Shown: in pieces, positions 11,316 through 23,306 of the stretch
How positions within the stretch are numbered: the stretch's first letter is position 1
Layout: every line of letters begins with the position of its first letter
DNA from: Strobilurus pachycystidiatus
Taxonomy: Eukaryota; Basidiomycota; Agaricomycetes; Agaricales; Physalacriaceae
DNA: 64,000 nt
Assembly (NCBI GenBank): GCA_019915135.1
Contig: JAHLMK010000003.1
Coordinates: 868,001 to 932,000 of the forward strand
Direction: 5' to 3'
Program-made: the position numbers and the translations under genes
Notes under the pieces: model-generated
Told to the model about the DNA's origin: nothing
What the model saw: only the letters and a program-made list of their open reading frames with translations
Databases searched by the model: none

Positions 11316-13370
11316 TTGTTATGTGAGTCGCCATTTGTTTCATTTTCAAACTTGTGCTGATGACTTGACAGGTTTCTTCGTTTATTACTCTGCATCTGTA
11401 TTATTATCAAGCATTTATGACATAGGACTTCCCCAGAACGCACGGCGATTGTGGCAGATTATTGGCGTCAGATTCAGTCCGCTAGGTTTCTATGATCGTT
11501 ACCCAACTCCACATCGTGACCGCCACAAACCTGTCAACCAGCGCCATACTTGCCTTGCAGCTCATTCTGGCTTGAACCAGTCAAGCTCCGAGCTTTGCCC
11601 ATGACATGCTCCGCCCCCATCTACGTCGTCTTGATCCCCATGTCTACGATCCTAACAACCCACGGTTTGATTAATGCCGGTACAGTAAATCTCTCGTCAG
11701 TCTTCCGTTACTGATGTACTTCAGTTTGACTGCCCGCTGGCCGTCCCTTCCCGCTTTGGTGCGTTCTTTGTGTTGATTTGGAAGAGCCACCGCTCGAAGG
11801 AGTTGCTCAACTTCTGCGCAGGCGTACGCCAAGTGCCGACGGGGCAACCGTCACGCAATTCAAGAGTTATCTGACGGGAGCATAAGTGCCTCCGTGAAGG
11901 ACAATCGTGAGAACGTCTTCAGTAGTGGACGAAATGCATAACTCGTCGGCCATGGATCACCGTCTGCGTCGAAATGTCGGGACGGCATCCTCCCCTTGTT
12001 CAATTCAGTCGACTTTGTTCTGGCAACTGTACCTTTATCCAGCGTCACCAGGAGGCTTGAGATGCCGTCGGGTTCCTGTGGCGTCATTATCTATGATATG
12101 CAGCCTCCCAATCCGCTATTCGCTGGCAGCCCACCTATCTATCTTACGTTTAGCAGTGACAGAATCTCATTTGCTGCTATTCTGAGCGCATCAGTCAATT
12201 CTTGGATCAACAAGCGTCTCTCTTGATAGTAATCTGGATTCTGCTGAACGGTGTCGTACGTCCTTGATGATCTGCCATTCATCCCACCTAACTTACTTAC
12301 GTTCAGCAACGCCCGAGATGGCAGAATCTTACTTGCTGCTATTCTGGGCGCATCAGACGATCCCCCGCTTGTGGATCCACATGCGTCTACTGTACCGCGG
12401 GCGAGGAGGCCTCCAAGCTGTCTCATCTTGCCCGCTGTGCATGCCGTTTATTTTCTACACTTAGACTATACGCGGCTCGCCAGTCGGTTGGTACGACACC
12501 TGATTGGTCTGAGCCAGCGCGGGGGAACCTAAATAGGGACGAGACCGTCTCAGAGTCATAGACCCACCAATTATTGGCCGCCGTGTCCAAAAATACATAC
12601 AACGCCTCTAAGAATAACTCTTCTCGTTCGCTTCGTTCTTTCAGTGGACACTGTTGATGCAACGAGCCCGAATATTCCGAGTGTGTCGCGAGGGCGTGGT
12701 CCATGCGCGTTTACTTAGCTAATGAGGATAACGTCCGTTTGTTGGGACCAGACCCGTCACTATTGGGCGATCAACTTCATTGGTTGTTGTTAGGGTAGCC
12801 ATCTCCTACTTGACAGGGCAGCCATTTCCCATTGGACAGGGCACGCGGATAGACTGCCGTTCGTTCGTGTTTCGAGGTGAGTTTCGTGCATATGTATGTA
12901 GGTGGATATCCTGAACAGGGCGGTGTCGAAGGGATAGGATAATAGGTCGACGTTGTTGGCATTATCCTGATGCCGAGGAGAGCCAGGATGGCAACAACAT
13001 GATACGACGCAAGTACTCTGATGGGAAGGGCCAAAAAGTACTGCCGTCCGTCCAATCAGAATGCGATGTAATAATAGTAGGCATGTGTGTTGGTCTCTGC
13101 GAAGCGAGTCCAAGTATGCGTACACTTCTCCTCCAGCTTGTCATATCGAAGATAGTAATTGAGTCCGGATCCTCGATTGACATTTCTTACTGCGCACGTC
13201 GATCCCAGTGCAGGAGCAGGAGAGAAGAACACCATACTGTAACATGCTAAGTACGGTCATCAACAATTCAGGCCTCAAGGCTGAGAATGATGGCCTTGGA
13301 TATTGAAGGGAGAGATGAGGAGTGGGAACATCATCGCGCATCTCTGTGGCAACCAAGTCCCCGTTTTCCC
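11316..13370. other. Long intergenic stretch with one diverged duplication
   Basis: No gene recognised in about 2 kb. Around 12125-12200 and 12285-12360 the sequence repeats itself imperfectly: both segments read CCACCTA..TTACGTT followed by AGAATCT.A.TTGCTGCTATTCTG.GCGCATCAG. This could be a remnant of a repeat or of a former gene with repeated exons. The last part should hold regulatory DNA of the secreted protein gene. Confidence 0.45.
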
Positions 13371-13387
13371 CGATCCGAGGGCCGGGG

Positions 13388-13394
13388 TATATAA
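13388..13394 (+). promoter_or_regulatory. TATA box of the secreted N-rich protein gene
   Basis: TATATAA lies in a GC-rich context and is followed about 30 bases on by a long pyrimidine tract (13408-13470). That arrangement is typical of strongly expressed basidiomycete genes. A probable 5' UTR intron follows at 13521-13576 (GTAAGC to TCGCAG), before the start codon at 13643. Confidence 0.75.
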
Positions 13395-13642
13395 GGACCT
13401 GATGGGCGCACGCTTCCCTCTTTCTTTCTTTCTCCAGTTTCCCACTCACCTTCCCCTCCCCCCACCCAGTTTCGTCTTTTTTTCCTTCGCAGCCGCGCTG
13501 CCTGGCTTTATTCCTTTCCTGTAAGCTCTTCACCATTGCTTGACTGAACACTTTGCTTACCCTTACCTTTTCGCAGTTATTCAAGTCAGATACTTCACTA
13601 CCGTCATTCATTCTCAGCGACTTCCGTGAAGTCTTCCCTATC

Positions 13643-15396
13643 ATGAAGTTTTCAATCTCCCTCTCAGCTCTCCTCCTCCTCCTCCCTGCCCTCTCAGAGG
13701 TCTCGGCCCGCGTCGTCCGCGATGAGAACGGATTCCTTCCCCGTAGCATTGAAGCACGCCAGCGTGGCGGCAACGGCGGCGGCCGAAATGGAGGAAACAG
13801 AGGAGGACAGGGCGGCAACCGTAATGTGAGTGTATTCGTCCTACGTCTTCTGACTGGAACCCTTACCATGATCAGGGTGGTGGAAACAATAACGGCGGTG
13901 GAAACAACAACGGTGGTGGCAACGGGGGCAACGCAAACAACGGAGGGGGGAACGCTAATGCAGGCGACAACGCTAATGCAGGCGACAACGCTAATGCCGG
14001 CGACAACGCTAACAATGGCGACAACGCTAACAATGGCGACAACGCTAACAATGGCGGGGACAACGCTAATGCAGGTGATAACGCGAACGGTGGAGATGCT
14101 ACCGCTACCGCCGACGCCGACGCCGCTGCTGCCTCCGCGAGTGCAGCTGCTGCCGCTAACGCCAACGGTAACGGTAACGGCAATGGCAATGGCAACGGCA
14201 ATGGCAACGGCAACGCAAATGCTGGCGATGCTCAGGCCTCGCTCAGTGAGTGCTACTCTACACTTCGTGGCGATCCGTTCCTGATCGTCCTCCACTTATA
14301 GCTCTCGATCCCGCCGTGATTGCCTCTGGATTTGCTAACGATGGACAGGATGTGCCCACGGCCGGTAAGCATCTCAATTCATCTCTGCAAATCGCGGTAG
14401 CAATCTGATCGTTTATCTTTTCATAGGCCAAGTCGCTTCATTGACTTCGACCAACAACTTCATCAACTTCTGCCTCACCGTGCCCAACCTCCCCATAACG
14501 AACGGAAAGCAAATCACGACTGGGTTCGTCTCCGTTTCTTCCTCCCGTCCGACTTGTACTTATCAATGTCCTCGCCTGCGTAGATCATGTAACCCCGCCC
14601 CCATTGGTGTCATCCCCAGCACCGACAACATGCCCTCCGCCAAGTTCCAGGTCCCCGCAAACGGCGACACCATCGCCGCCAACCAGGAGTTCACCATCCA
14701 GCTCGCGATCAACAACATCCAGACCGGAAACTTTGTCAACGCACAGGAGAACTACTTTGCCGCGCCCCAGCAGCTGAACGGCCAGGGCCAGATCATCGGA
14801 CACACGCACGTCGTCATCGAGACCCTCAGCTCGCTCACCCAGACCAACCCGACGGACCCCAAGTCATTTGCGTTCTTCAAGGGTATCAATGGAGCAGCCG
14901 TCAACGGCGTCGTTACTGCCGATGTCACCAACGGTCTCCCTGCTGGCGCATACCGCGTATGCACCATCAACTCTTCGTCCAACCACCAGCCCGTCATCGT
15001 CCCCGTCGCACAACACGGCTCGCTCGATGATTGCGCATACGTCAGTCTTTCTCCCTTTCTTGACTGTCGGTGATCTGACAATTCAATGTTATTAGTTCAC
15101 TACTAGTGATAATGGAGCTGCTAACAACGGCGCTGCTGGCGCTGCGGCTGGCGCTGCTGACGGCGCTGCTGACGGCGCTGCTGATGCCTCTGCCACTGAC
15201 GCAGCAGACGGCGCTGCAGCGACTGATGCTGCTGGGAACGGCAATGGCAATGGTAACGGTAACGGAAGGAACGGCAGGAACGGCAGAAACAGGAACGGCC
15301 AGGTTAGTTCATCCATCCATATTTCACCACCATACCTCTCACCTCTGTTTTCTTTTCTCGCAGAACAACCGCCGTCGTTTCGTGCGGGAATACTAG
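13643..15396 (+). CDS. Secreted Asn/Gly-rich protein of the Agaricomycete extracellular family
   Basis: Exons 13643-13825, 13876-14245, 14302-14364, 14427-14523, 14584-15040, 15096-15302 and 15364-15396 join to 469 residues. Residues 1-24 are a signal peptide (MKFSISLSALLLLLPALSEV). Next comes low-complexity sequence rich in GGN, about eight GDNAN-type repeats and a (GN)n run. The conserved globular core follows: LDPAVIASGFANDGQDVPTAG, LTSTNNFINFCLTVPNL, NMPSAKFQVPANGDTIAANQ, NAQENYFAAPQQLNGQGQI, GHTHVVIE and VAQHGSLDDCAY. The tail is an AADGA repeat and a basic RNGRNRNGQNNRRRF. The family is abundant in mushroom secretomes but its function is unknown to me; some members are mislabelled as ribosomal protein S17. 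No catalytic motif is visible. A structural wall or matrix role is inference. Confidence 0.9.
13946..14090 (+). repeat. In-frame 18-nt tandem repeats coding for GDNANA/GDNANN
   Basis: About seven units of GGCGACAACGCTAATGCA-like sequence, each six codons long, with AATGCA and AACAAT variants alternating in blocks. One unit carries an extra GGG codon. All unit lengths keep the reading frame, so copy number can vary without breaking the protein. Confidence 0.85.
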
Positions 15397-15426
15397 ATCG
15401 TTCCCGTCTCGTCTTGCCACTGTCAC

Positions 15427-15474
15427 CCAGCGTAGAACCACGGACAGGTTCCTCCTATTAGAGCTCTACGCTGG
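15427..15474 (+). terminator. 3' UTR hairpin after the secreted protein gene
   Basis: CCAGCGTAGA at 15427-15436 is perfectly complementary to TCTACGCTGG at 15465-15474, giving a 10-bp stem with a 28-nt loop, 30 bases after the stop codon. It may affect 3' end formation or mRNA stability. The pairing is seen directly; the role is inferred. Confidence 0.55.
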
Positions 15475-16254
15475 ATGGACACGTTGTTCCTTTAGCATCC
15501 TTATATTATTTGCCTTGCATGTCTTCATCATTCGTTCTCCTAGCGGCACATACCCTGTCCTCCTTTTTTCTTGCATTGTATTTCTTAAACTTCATGACGC
15601 TGGGAGGCTGTCTAAATAAATTCGAAATGGGCTGGTCATTGTTTAGTGTGATGAGCCTTCTTGCGGAGAGCTCGAGGCCGACGTGGGACCTTCGTCGTCA
15701 ACGAGATAGATGGTTTCTATGGCACTGGAGAGCGCACCCCATTCCCGAGGCGAAGGTACTCCATCAATAAGCAAGCGATTGGAGTCAGCATCTCGACGAG
15801 GGCAGCGACATCTTACCCGACGAAGGATCAGAAACGAGAGTACTCTGTCCTATCCGGACCTGGCATCTTCAATCGCTCCAGTCTAACTCAGACTGATGGT
15901 GGTGACTGCACGAACTTCAGCCTTTTCTCTAACATCGATGCAGGAGATATAGATTAAGACCTTGATTTTCAACGTTACAACCTTGGTCTTGTGTGGACGA
16001 CGCACTGTAGTTTGGAGGAACCGGCGTCCCGAGAATGAGGACAGCCAGTGGACAGCCTAGCGCAAGCTTGATCCCACCAGGTCCTAATGTGCAACTGGAA
16101 AGTTGTATCCTGCTCGGGATCGCACCTCAGCGATCCACTGTGGACAGGACAGATCGAACGACGAGATGAAGTTTAACCTGGTACCGTGTATTATCCGCAA
16201 CGCCAATATATATACATTTCCGTCACAATGTGTAGCGAGTCTAAGACCGTGTGG
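15475..16254. other. Convergent intergenic; no gene seen
   Basis: 3' flanks of the secreted protein gene (+) and GET3 (-). No coding frame with recognisable content. Confidence 0.5.
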
Positions 16255-17505
16255 TTAATCAGAAGGAGGAACGTACGGCTCTACAAGCATCTTGCTAAAC
16301 TCCTTCAGCTTCTCCGGCCCTCGTACTTCCTCTGTGAGCAGCGGTAGCCGCACGATGTGGAAGAACTCATCGTAAAGTTCGTGAGCCTCATTGAGGTACT
16401 TCTGCTGCATCTTCTGTCGTACGCTACAATGCTCGCAGTTCGAGTCTAGAGATGGGTGAGTACGTGGCATTGAAGCACAGACAGAGACGGCGTACTCTTC
16501 TTGGGGAACAAAAGCTGGTTGACCACAATGTTATGCGTGTCAATCTCATATGACGTGAGTTCCTGCACCAAGCGTTCCGTCTCGTACAACGACAAGAATT
16601 CGGATATGCAGACGCAGACGAAGGTGGTCTTCTCCGGATCCTTGAACTGCGTGTTGACCTCCGTGATGACCGCGCGCATCGACTCGAGCTTGGCGAACAT
16701 GTCCTCCTGCGAGCCGGCCTCCCCACCCATCATCGCCGACATCTGACTTATCATGGGTCCGAAGCGTGAGCCGAGGGTACTGAGCTTGCCGAGAGCCTTC
16801 TCAAGCACGGTGGGGAAGGAGAGGAATCGAAGAGTGTGTCCTGTGGGTGCAGTGTCGAACACGATGACTGAGTACTCCATGGACTTGACGTGCTTCATAA
16901 TCTCCGCAAAGCTCATTGCCTCGTCCACACCGGGGATGGCAAATGCCAGGTCCTGCATCATAGAGCCCATCATGCCATTAGAGTCGGCTAGGATACATCA
17001 TGAGTGGGGACATAGCAGGCGGGGAAGGACGGATCGCACATTGTTCGACCATTTCCTGTATCGAGCTCGTCGGGTCGATTTCCATCGCAAAAAGATTGTC
17101 GAACCCGTTCACTTTAGTCGCGTCTTTCGAGAATTTCTGCCCAAACGCATCGGAGAGATTGTGTGCTGGGTCCGTCGACTGTGCGGGTCACGTTAGCCCG
17201 CCTAGGGATCCATCATGCACCAACGAGGACGCACAATCAACAGCACAGATTTTCGGACTTTGGCCAGCTGAATGGCCAGTGAGCATGAAGTCGTCGTCTT
17301 TCCTGCACAGTCTCCGTTATTTCCTAGCCCGAATGCCAATCAGAGGCGTACATGCCTACACCACCCTTTCCACCTACGAGAATGCACGGTCAAGACGGAG
17401 TAATAACGGTAGATAGACGCGATAGTTACCGCAGAATATCCATTTAAGGGTATCCTGGTCGAGCACGTTCTGTAGAGTTGGCGGTAGCGTTTCGATCTCG
17501 GACAT
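16255..17505 (-). CDS. GET3: GET3/ArsA-type ATPase for tail-anchored protein insertion
   Basis: Cytosolic homodimeric ATPase that carries tail-anchored membrane proteins to the ER receptor Get1/Get2. Exons 17505-17430, 17373-17356, 17302-17235, 17178-17040, 16987-16496 and 16445-16255 join to 327 residues, a normal length. The deviant Walker A is [17 protein letters not shown] near residue 27. Switch I contains [12 protein letters not shown] and switch II contains [13 protein letters not shown]. Met-rich helices ([14 protein letters not shown] and [10 protein letters not shown]) fit the client-binding groove. The zinc-binding CEHC follows NQLLFPKK. Intron 2 has a GC donor (GCATGT) and interrupts the P-loop, leaving an 18-nt exon. 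All joins keep frame. Confidence 0.95.
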
Positions 17506-17707
17506 GATGGGGGTACGTGTTAGAGGAGGGACGGCAGTTTCCGGCAATTTATGACGCGTGGCGATATACAGTGCCCAGAGAATCCTCTCGAATTGTCAAG
17601 TACCTGCGCGTATGTCTGAGGATGTCGTAGAAGATAAGTTACATTAAAGTCGGCTGGTTTACATATGCGTTCTCGGTGTATGGAACTTTTCAATACGCTA
17701 ATACATA

Positions 17708-19513
17708 CTACTCGTGAAAAGTCTTTCCATGTAGACTTCCTTCAACAGCCTCAACATCAATTCCAGTAGCCCAAGGGAACTCCTTTAGATCCACACTTCC
17801 ATCCTTCTCACTCTCATTCTCAGCGCTCAGATCCATTGCCATACCCGTCGCAAATGGATCGCGGGCATACACGATCTCCTCGTCCACGTCGGTAGTATCG
17901 TCAAAGGACATCGTAGGATCAATCGTCGCGCCCATACTGCCAGCCACGCGCGACACGTAGCGCATGGTCTCTAGCGTCTCGTGGTGCTCCTCCTCTTGGG
18001 CAAAGTAGATAGCTCGTAGCATCAACATGAAGCGGCAGATGATGATCGTTCGGAAGCTTCATAAACTGTGAACATGGCACAGTCGAGGAGACTGTTTGAC
18101 GACTTACACCGGTGTAAAGTAGGGCACGACCCAGTAATCATATCCGATACGGGATTCGGGCTAGAAGAGGGTGAGCTTCTGTTGGATATCCAGTTGTGCA
18201 TCGATAACTCACGACATGGTCGAACTGGAAGACGAGGTCAACAACGCCCAGAAATCACAGAGACACAGAATTACTCACAATGAGAACAAGCATATCTGCA
18301 AGAGAGAACACTAAGAGAATGCTACAGGAATGGTGAGTATTTCTCTCAACTAATTAGACGACGTTTTCAGACTAACAGGAAGTAGATCGTTCCTACCAAG
18401 ACGGTCAGTACCAATCACCCAAACGATGCTATTCGGTTACATACCGTCCCTCAAAAACAACTGAGCAAGTCCCGGTCGCTTGATCTTGTCCCCATCGTCC
18501 GAGATGCTCTTGCGCAACTTGAACGTCTTCGCCACAGTCACACCAATGACGATACATTCTGAAAGGATATCCGCAACGATACCACTGACGCGTACTATCG
18601 TGTGTCAGCTATCGAGATACATCTCGGGCGCAGATAGATATACTCCTGCAACCCGAATGTCAGGATTAGACATCATCCCAGCTCAGACGGACTCACACGT
18701 CGTTCATGCACTTCTTGCGAAGCCATATACGCCAATTGACAACCATACCGATCCACACCGGGAGACCACTGATGCGCGTAGACATACTTCGGATCGAGGC
18801 ACGTCAGATTGGACAAGCTTAAGCAATTGATTGACGCACAGATGGGTTGATAGCGGCGGGTAAGCACAACAAGAACACGAAAGACGCCAAACGCCAGTCG
18901 TGCCCCATGAGGGCGTAGACGCGAAGCGACGAGAAGACTGCCAGTGCCAGGAATTCAACGACGCGCCGTGGAAGGACACACAGCACTGCACTTACGACCA
19001 AAGCCAATCGTTCGCAGAATGAAGGGGAAAATCTGGATCCGGACGAAGACGTTACACCTAATTGCCGTAAGCCAAGAAGACCAGGCGATTGCGAGCGCCC
19101 GACGCTTACCCCTACATATGGGCTGTCAGTACGTCGAAGAAAAGCTCCGACTCTGAACTCACATGCGGTGACATATCCCACGAAGCCAGCACCATGATGG
19201 TGATCTTCTCCAGGAGGGTGCCGTACCGCAGCAGACAGTACAGGACGGTCGCCCCGGAGAACTTGCGACACCAGATCCGGCGGACTTCCGCGCCCATGCA
19301 GATGATGTGGTCCCATACCAGCAGAGCTACAAGCGCGCGTGAGGAGGAGTTCGCGCATCGGGCGGTGTACATGGACTTACCAGCGGACGCATGAACTTAC
19401 CAGCGGACGCGATGCTGCAGCAGACGAAAGCGCTTTTGGGCTTGGATCAGGATGGGGGAGGGTGAGGAGGAGTGGGAGGGGACGTACAACTGGTACACTT
19501 GGAATAGTGTCAT
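17708..19513 (-). CDS. DUF6533 seven-helix membrane protein
   Basis: The N-terminal exons 19513-19488, 19432-19401 and 19326 onward read MTLFQVYQF, AFVCCSIASA and ALLVWDHIICMGAEVRRIW, the signature start of the DUF6533 family, which is found almost only in basidiomycetes. Hydrophobic helices follow: VFSSLRVYALMGHDW, LASFVFLLCLPAAIN, VSGIVADILSECIVIGVT with the basic TFKLRKSISDDGDKIKRPG loop, ILLVFSLADMLVLI, and TPVFRTIIICRFMLMLRAIYF. An acidic cytosolic-type tail ends at the stop at 17708. Function is unknown; the topology resembles receptor-like proteins. Exons in the C-terminal half join cleanly. Those between about 19190 and 18800 I could not fix, so exact length is open. The start codon is tentative. 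Confidence 0.8.
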
Positions 19514-21717
19514 CTTATCCGGGGGATGGCAAGCAAAGGATCTATGCTTTTGACTGCGCTTTGTACTCTATCCGCGAGGCTTTACGTCAACTTTGGACCC
19601 TGGCAGTGGCCGAGGTACAGACAGACGCTCAGACGTGCGCCACTGAAAGATGAACAGGGAGAAGGGGGTGCCATTTGCTACATCAAAGGCCAGAGCATCG
19701 CATCGTACTGTGGATAGTACGTCCTCTATTCATGTTCTTCGTTATCTGTGCTGTGCCACTTGATGAAGAGCTCCCTACTCCCGCATGATCAGACAGGAAC
19801 CCTTGAGTAATTGAGAGTGTACGTACTACCCGTGCAGTGCCTCCGAGTTCCATGGGAAGGAATGATACATTTCTGGAGTCTAGAGTCCCCGGGTGCACTT
19901 GGCATGGGAGGCCGAACAGCTTCGGGCGGAAGCGAAGTCAGAGGGCATCCCTGCCCAAGTGAACACCTCTGGAGGCGGCGAAGGACCACCGATTGTAAGC
20001 GCTAAGCTGTAAGGACTTCAGAAAAGAAATCCAAGCGAGAACACTGTTAAATTTGGCCCGCTCGTACTACCTGTCACTTAGAGTTCCTGCTCACAGTCGG
20101 TTGATCAACTGTCACGGTTCAAAGCGCTGATATGATGATGATCGGATGGAGGAGGAATCTGGGAATACCCGAGATGAACCCGGACGATGAAACAAGGCGC
20201 TTGGATGTGTAGGTGCAGCTGCTGTCAGGTATCTTATCTACTCGACTAGACTTGGGGACTGAGCGAAAAAGGTGGTGTTTTAGGAGGGATACCCCATGAT
20301 TAATCCAAAGTACGAACTGGAGCGGAACTGTTGTAGGCGCGAAGAGACCATCGCAAATGGCCGGGCGGAGATTTGGGCGGAGAAGTGCACAAGGAGGACC
20401 GAGGTGGGCTTATCACCGATCACTTCGGAACACCGAGCCGCCGAACCGGTCGCCAGACTCTTCCTTCCTCAAACCAACACGTTGTCAATGCCTTTCAATG
20501 GTCTACCCTACGCTCCGCCTACGACGCACAATTTCCTACTCACAACGCCTGACTGGATGAATGTTAGCTGCTGTATGTACCTGGACGAGCCTTCAATACC
20601 CTGGAAACAACTGTAAATTCGGCAAGAGCGCAAAGACACATGGTGAGCAAATCCACGAAAAATTTGTCTCTCTTTTTGAAAATGATGCTACCTTCACACT
20701 ACGATGGAGGCGTATTGCGCCAATGAAATCCCAGACCTTTCTTCCTCGATAGGAGCCTTTGGGAACCGCGAGGAAGGAGGTCAAGAACGGAAATCTGATT
20801 CTTATCATACCATCTATGCGTTCTATGGGCTTTTGGCTAACTTCTGCTTCCAGGATTTCGGACGGACGTACTACACGAATACTCTGGCTGAGGTATCAAC
20901 GCAGTAGCAGAAGGGCCACGCCAAGTCGTCTCCAAACCAATCAGGCAGCATACGTGGGGATACACGGACTATAATCTCTCTCGCGCGAAGGTGTTCCATT
21001 ATCACAGGCTGCCACAAAATATGATACCACTCGATTTTGACTATTCTACGACATCGCGTCCTGTCTCGACGCTTGAAGGGCTCTCTGCCTTCGGCAGCAT
21101 CTTGTACGCAAAATACTTCAGGACCTGGAGTCTCACCCAACCTAGAGACAGCCAGCCCGCCTCTGTTCTTCCGGCGGCAGACTATATCTCCCCATACTAT
21201 CTCGGATTTCTCATCGAAAACAGCTTCCCAAAGGCTCTCTCGGATGGAAGGCGAGGAATCGAAGAGCATACCCGGTGACTGGTACAGACCCTGGCGGTCA
21301 GGCCATTGCCTCGACGACGCGCTTCAGCAACATGGATCCAGCGAACGACGCCAGATGTACATAAGAGAGTCCATCGCTCTGACAGCAAGTGGGTGGGAAC
21401 AGAATTGCGCTGCAACGCGTCAATGAGCATACCCCGAATTGCAGTCACCTCCACTACTTGTACATAGATTGTATGAAGGCGAATACGAGATCCACAATGC
21501 ACATCGTACCGTTGACACTGACTGAGTAGGGAAAGTCAGGAAGAACGGCGCGCGACGCCGCCCACATAGATTGAAGCGACTTCGGTGCAGATACCTTTAT
21601 CAAGGAGACTTTACAGCGACCGCAACTTGAATGATTGCTGCTATCCAGGGCAACACGACGGCAAGAGACAAGAAACACCTGAGAAACACTATTTGAATAC
21701 TATTGCTCCCGATCACC
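19514..21717. other. Long intergenic stretch; no gene recognised
   Basis: About 2.2 kb. The longest open frame, 20871-21269 on the minus strand (132 codons), has no recognised motif and is overlapped by frames on the other strand. No tRNA, repeat or transposon feature was seen. Confidence 0.45.
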
Positions 21718-23127
21718 ATGATCACGCTTCTTCCATTGTACAATGACTCTGACTTTGAGAGAACGAAACTCTCCCACTTACCGCCATCTCACTCGAGCAA
21801 TCGCACTACCATGCAGTATGCTCTCCTCTCCGACATCTCCACTGTCCCAACCTCTTCCGAGCATCCGCTCGAGACGTTTCATTTCATAGAAGACAAGGAC
21901 CCTGTCAGTAACTTCACCTCACATTTTCGTATCACTAGACTGACTTTTGAACTCTATTGTACCAGGGCCTCGATGGCGTGGAGTTTCATCTTGGGCTATA
22001 CCGTGGTCAGATCGCCAAGTACCGCGGCACCGAACTGATGACGACTGAAAGTACGCTCTTTCATTGAATGTTCTGTGGCACGCGATGACTGATCATTCGC
22101 GTTTTACAGTTCGTTCGGACATGAAGGAACTCTTCGAAGACTGGGCGTGGGCCCTCTCCCCTTCCGAAGATCTTCTCGGAACCATCAAGCAGCTATGTCT
22201 AGACAATCGTGATTGTCAAACAACCAAGAGGACCTTGTTTACGGAGGTAAGCTCAGCGTCGACGTCTTTTGTGATCTCGGTGGCTCACGGAATTTGCCCA
22301 AGGCAATTCCTCCACGGGAATTTCTATATGAGCTTCTGCCTGTTGATCGAGGAGAATCAAAGCCTCCAATCTATGTCAAGGGCACACGCTATGACTACCC
22401 ATACAAGGACGTGCCTCCCATTCGATCGTCAATCCACCCATGCTTCGTCGTTCCCTCTCTCAACCGGTACATCTGCCTCTCTCTGGACTACGCCCCGAAC
22501 TCCGTGTCCAGCAGTCCAACCATCGAGAAGTTGCTCTTCAGCATCCAGATGGCCATGTATCAACCGGTCAACAGATCATTTCTGCATGGTACATGGTTCG
22601 ACTTCCCCTACCGTGCCCGAGCTGTCACTCGGGCTGATCCTGGTACCGAGAAACGGATTCAGCCATCACCTGAAGTTGCTCGTGAGGTCACACCGGAACG
22701 CGATCTGGAGGACCCGCGGCTCCTGGCGCATCGTAGGAAGATGTTGCAGTATATGAAGGACAACAATGTTCGGGTGGAGGACGGGACACGGGGGCCAGAC
22801 TTCGACATCATTCAGGAGTTGCCCTCCGAGAGGAAGAGAAGGCTCGCGGCTGTTGATGTCCTCCAGGTCGATCCAGAGGTCCAGGAGCCACCCACGAAGC
22901 GTCATGCCAGTACGCAGACGAAGCATTTTAGTAGGTCTTCGACGAAGAAATCGTCTCCATCTGGGCCACCCATACCTCCGACTTCTCCAATAACATTACA
23001 TTCCTCACTGTCCTCCGCATCGTCGTCGACGTTGCCGTCGGACAAATCCTTGTCTCCATCATCTGAGCAAGCATTGGGTGGACCTCGTCGATCCAAACGT
23101 ACCAAGAAACCGGTAAACCGCAGCTAA
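21718..23127 (+). CDS. Unrecognised protein with basic Ser-rich C-terminus
   Basis: Exons 21718-21903, 21966-22050, 22110-22246 and 22303-23127 join to 410 residues without a stop. The start could instead be the ATG at 21811, giving 379 residues. The folded-looking first half contains DGVEFHLGLYRGQIAKYRG, ELFEDWAWALSPSEDLLG, PPREFLYELLPVDRG, KGTRYDYPYKDVPPIRSSIHP and GTWFDFPYRARAVTRADPG. After residue 250 it becomes charged and disordered. It ends in SKRTKKPVNRS, with further basic clusters (SERKRRL, PPTKRHA) that could act as nuclear localisation signals. I do not recognise the family. Intron borders are canonical (GTCAGT/CCAG, GTACGC/ACAG, GTAAGC/CAAG). Confidence 0.65.
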
Positions 23128-23306
23128 GTATACATTCCTCATCATCCATACCTATTACTACTGCGTTCATTATACAGAACACTGTACACTACTCATCCAT
23201 TCCTACAATTTACCTATTATCCTGTACACTATATTACCACTAGCCAGCTGCGACACTGAAGTTGGATAACACGGCAAACGATATATCCATATCTTGACCT
23301 AATCAG

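Noticed and set aside
13141..14295. 384-codon frame on the minus strand with Val/Ile/Ser repeats
   Set aside because: It is the mirror of the low-complexity repeat exon of the secreted protein gene on the + strand, which has signal peptide, splice sites and a conserved core.
20871..21269. 132-codon minus-strand frame
   Set aside because: No motif, no splice-compatible neighbours, overlapped by + strand frames of similar length; not enough to call a gene.
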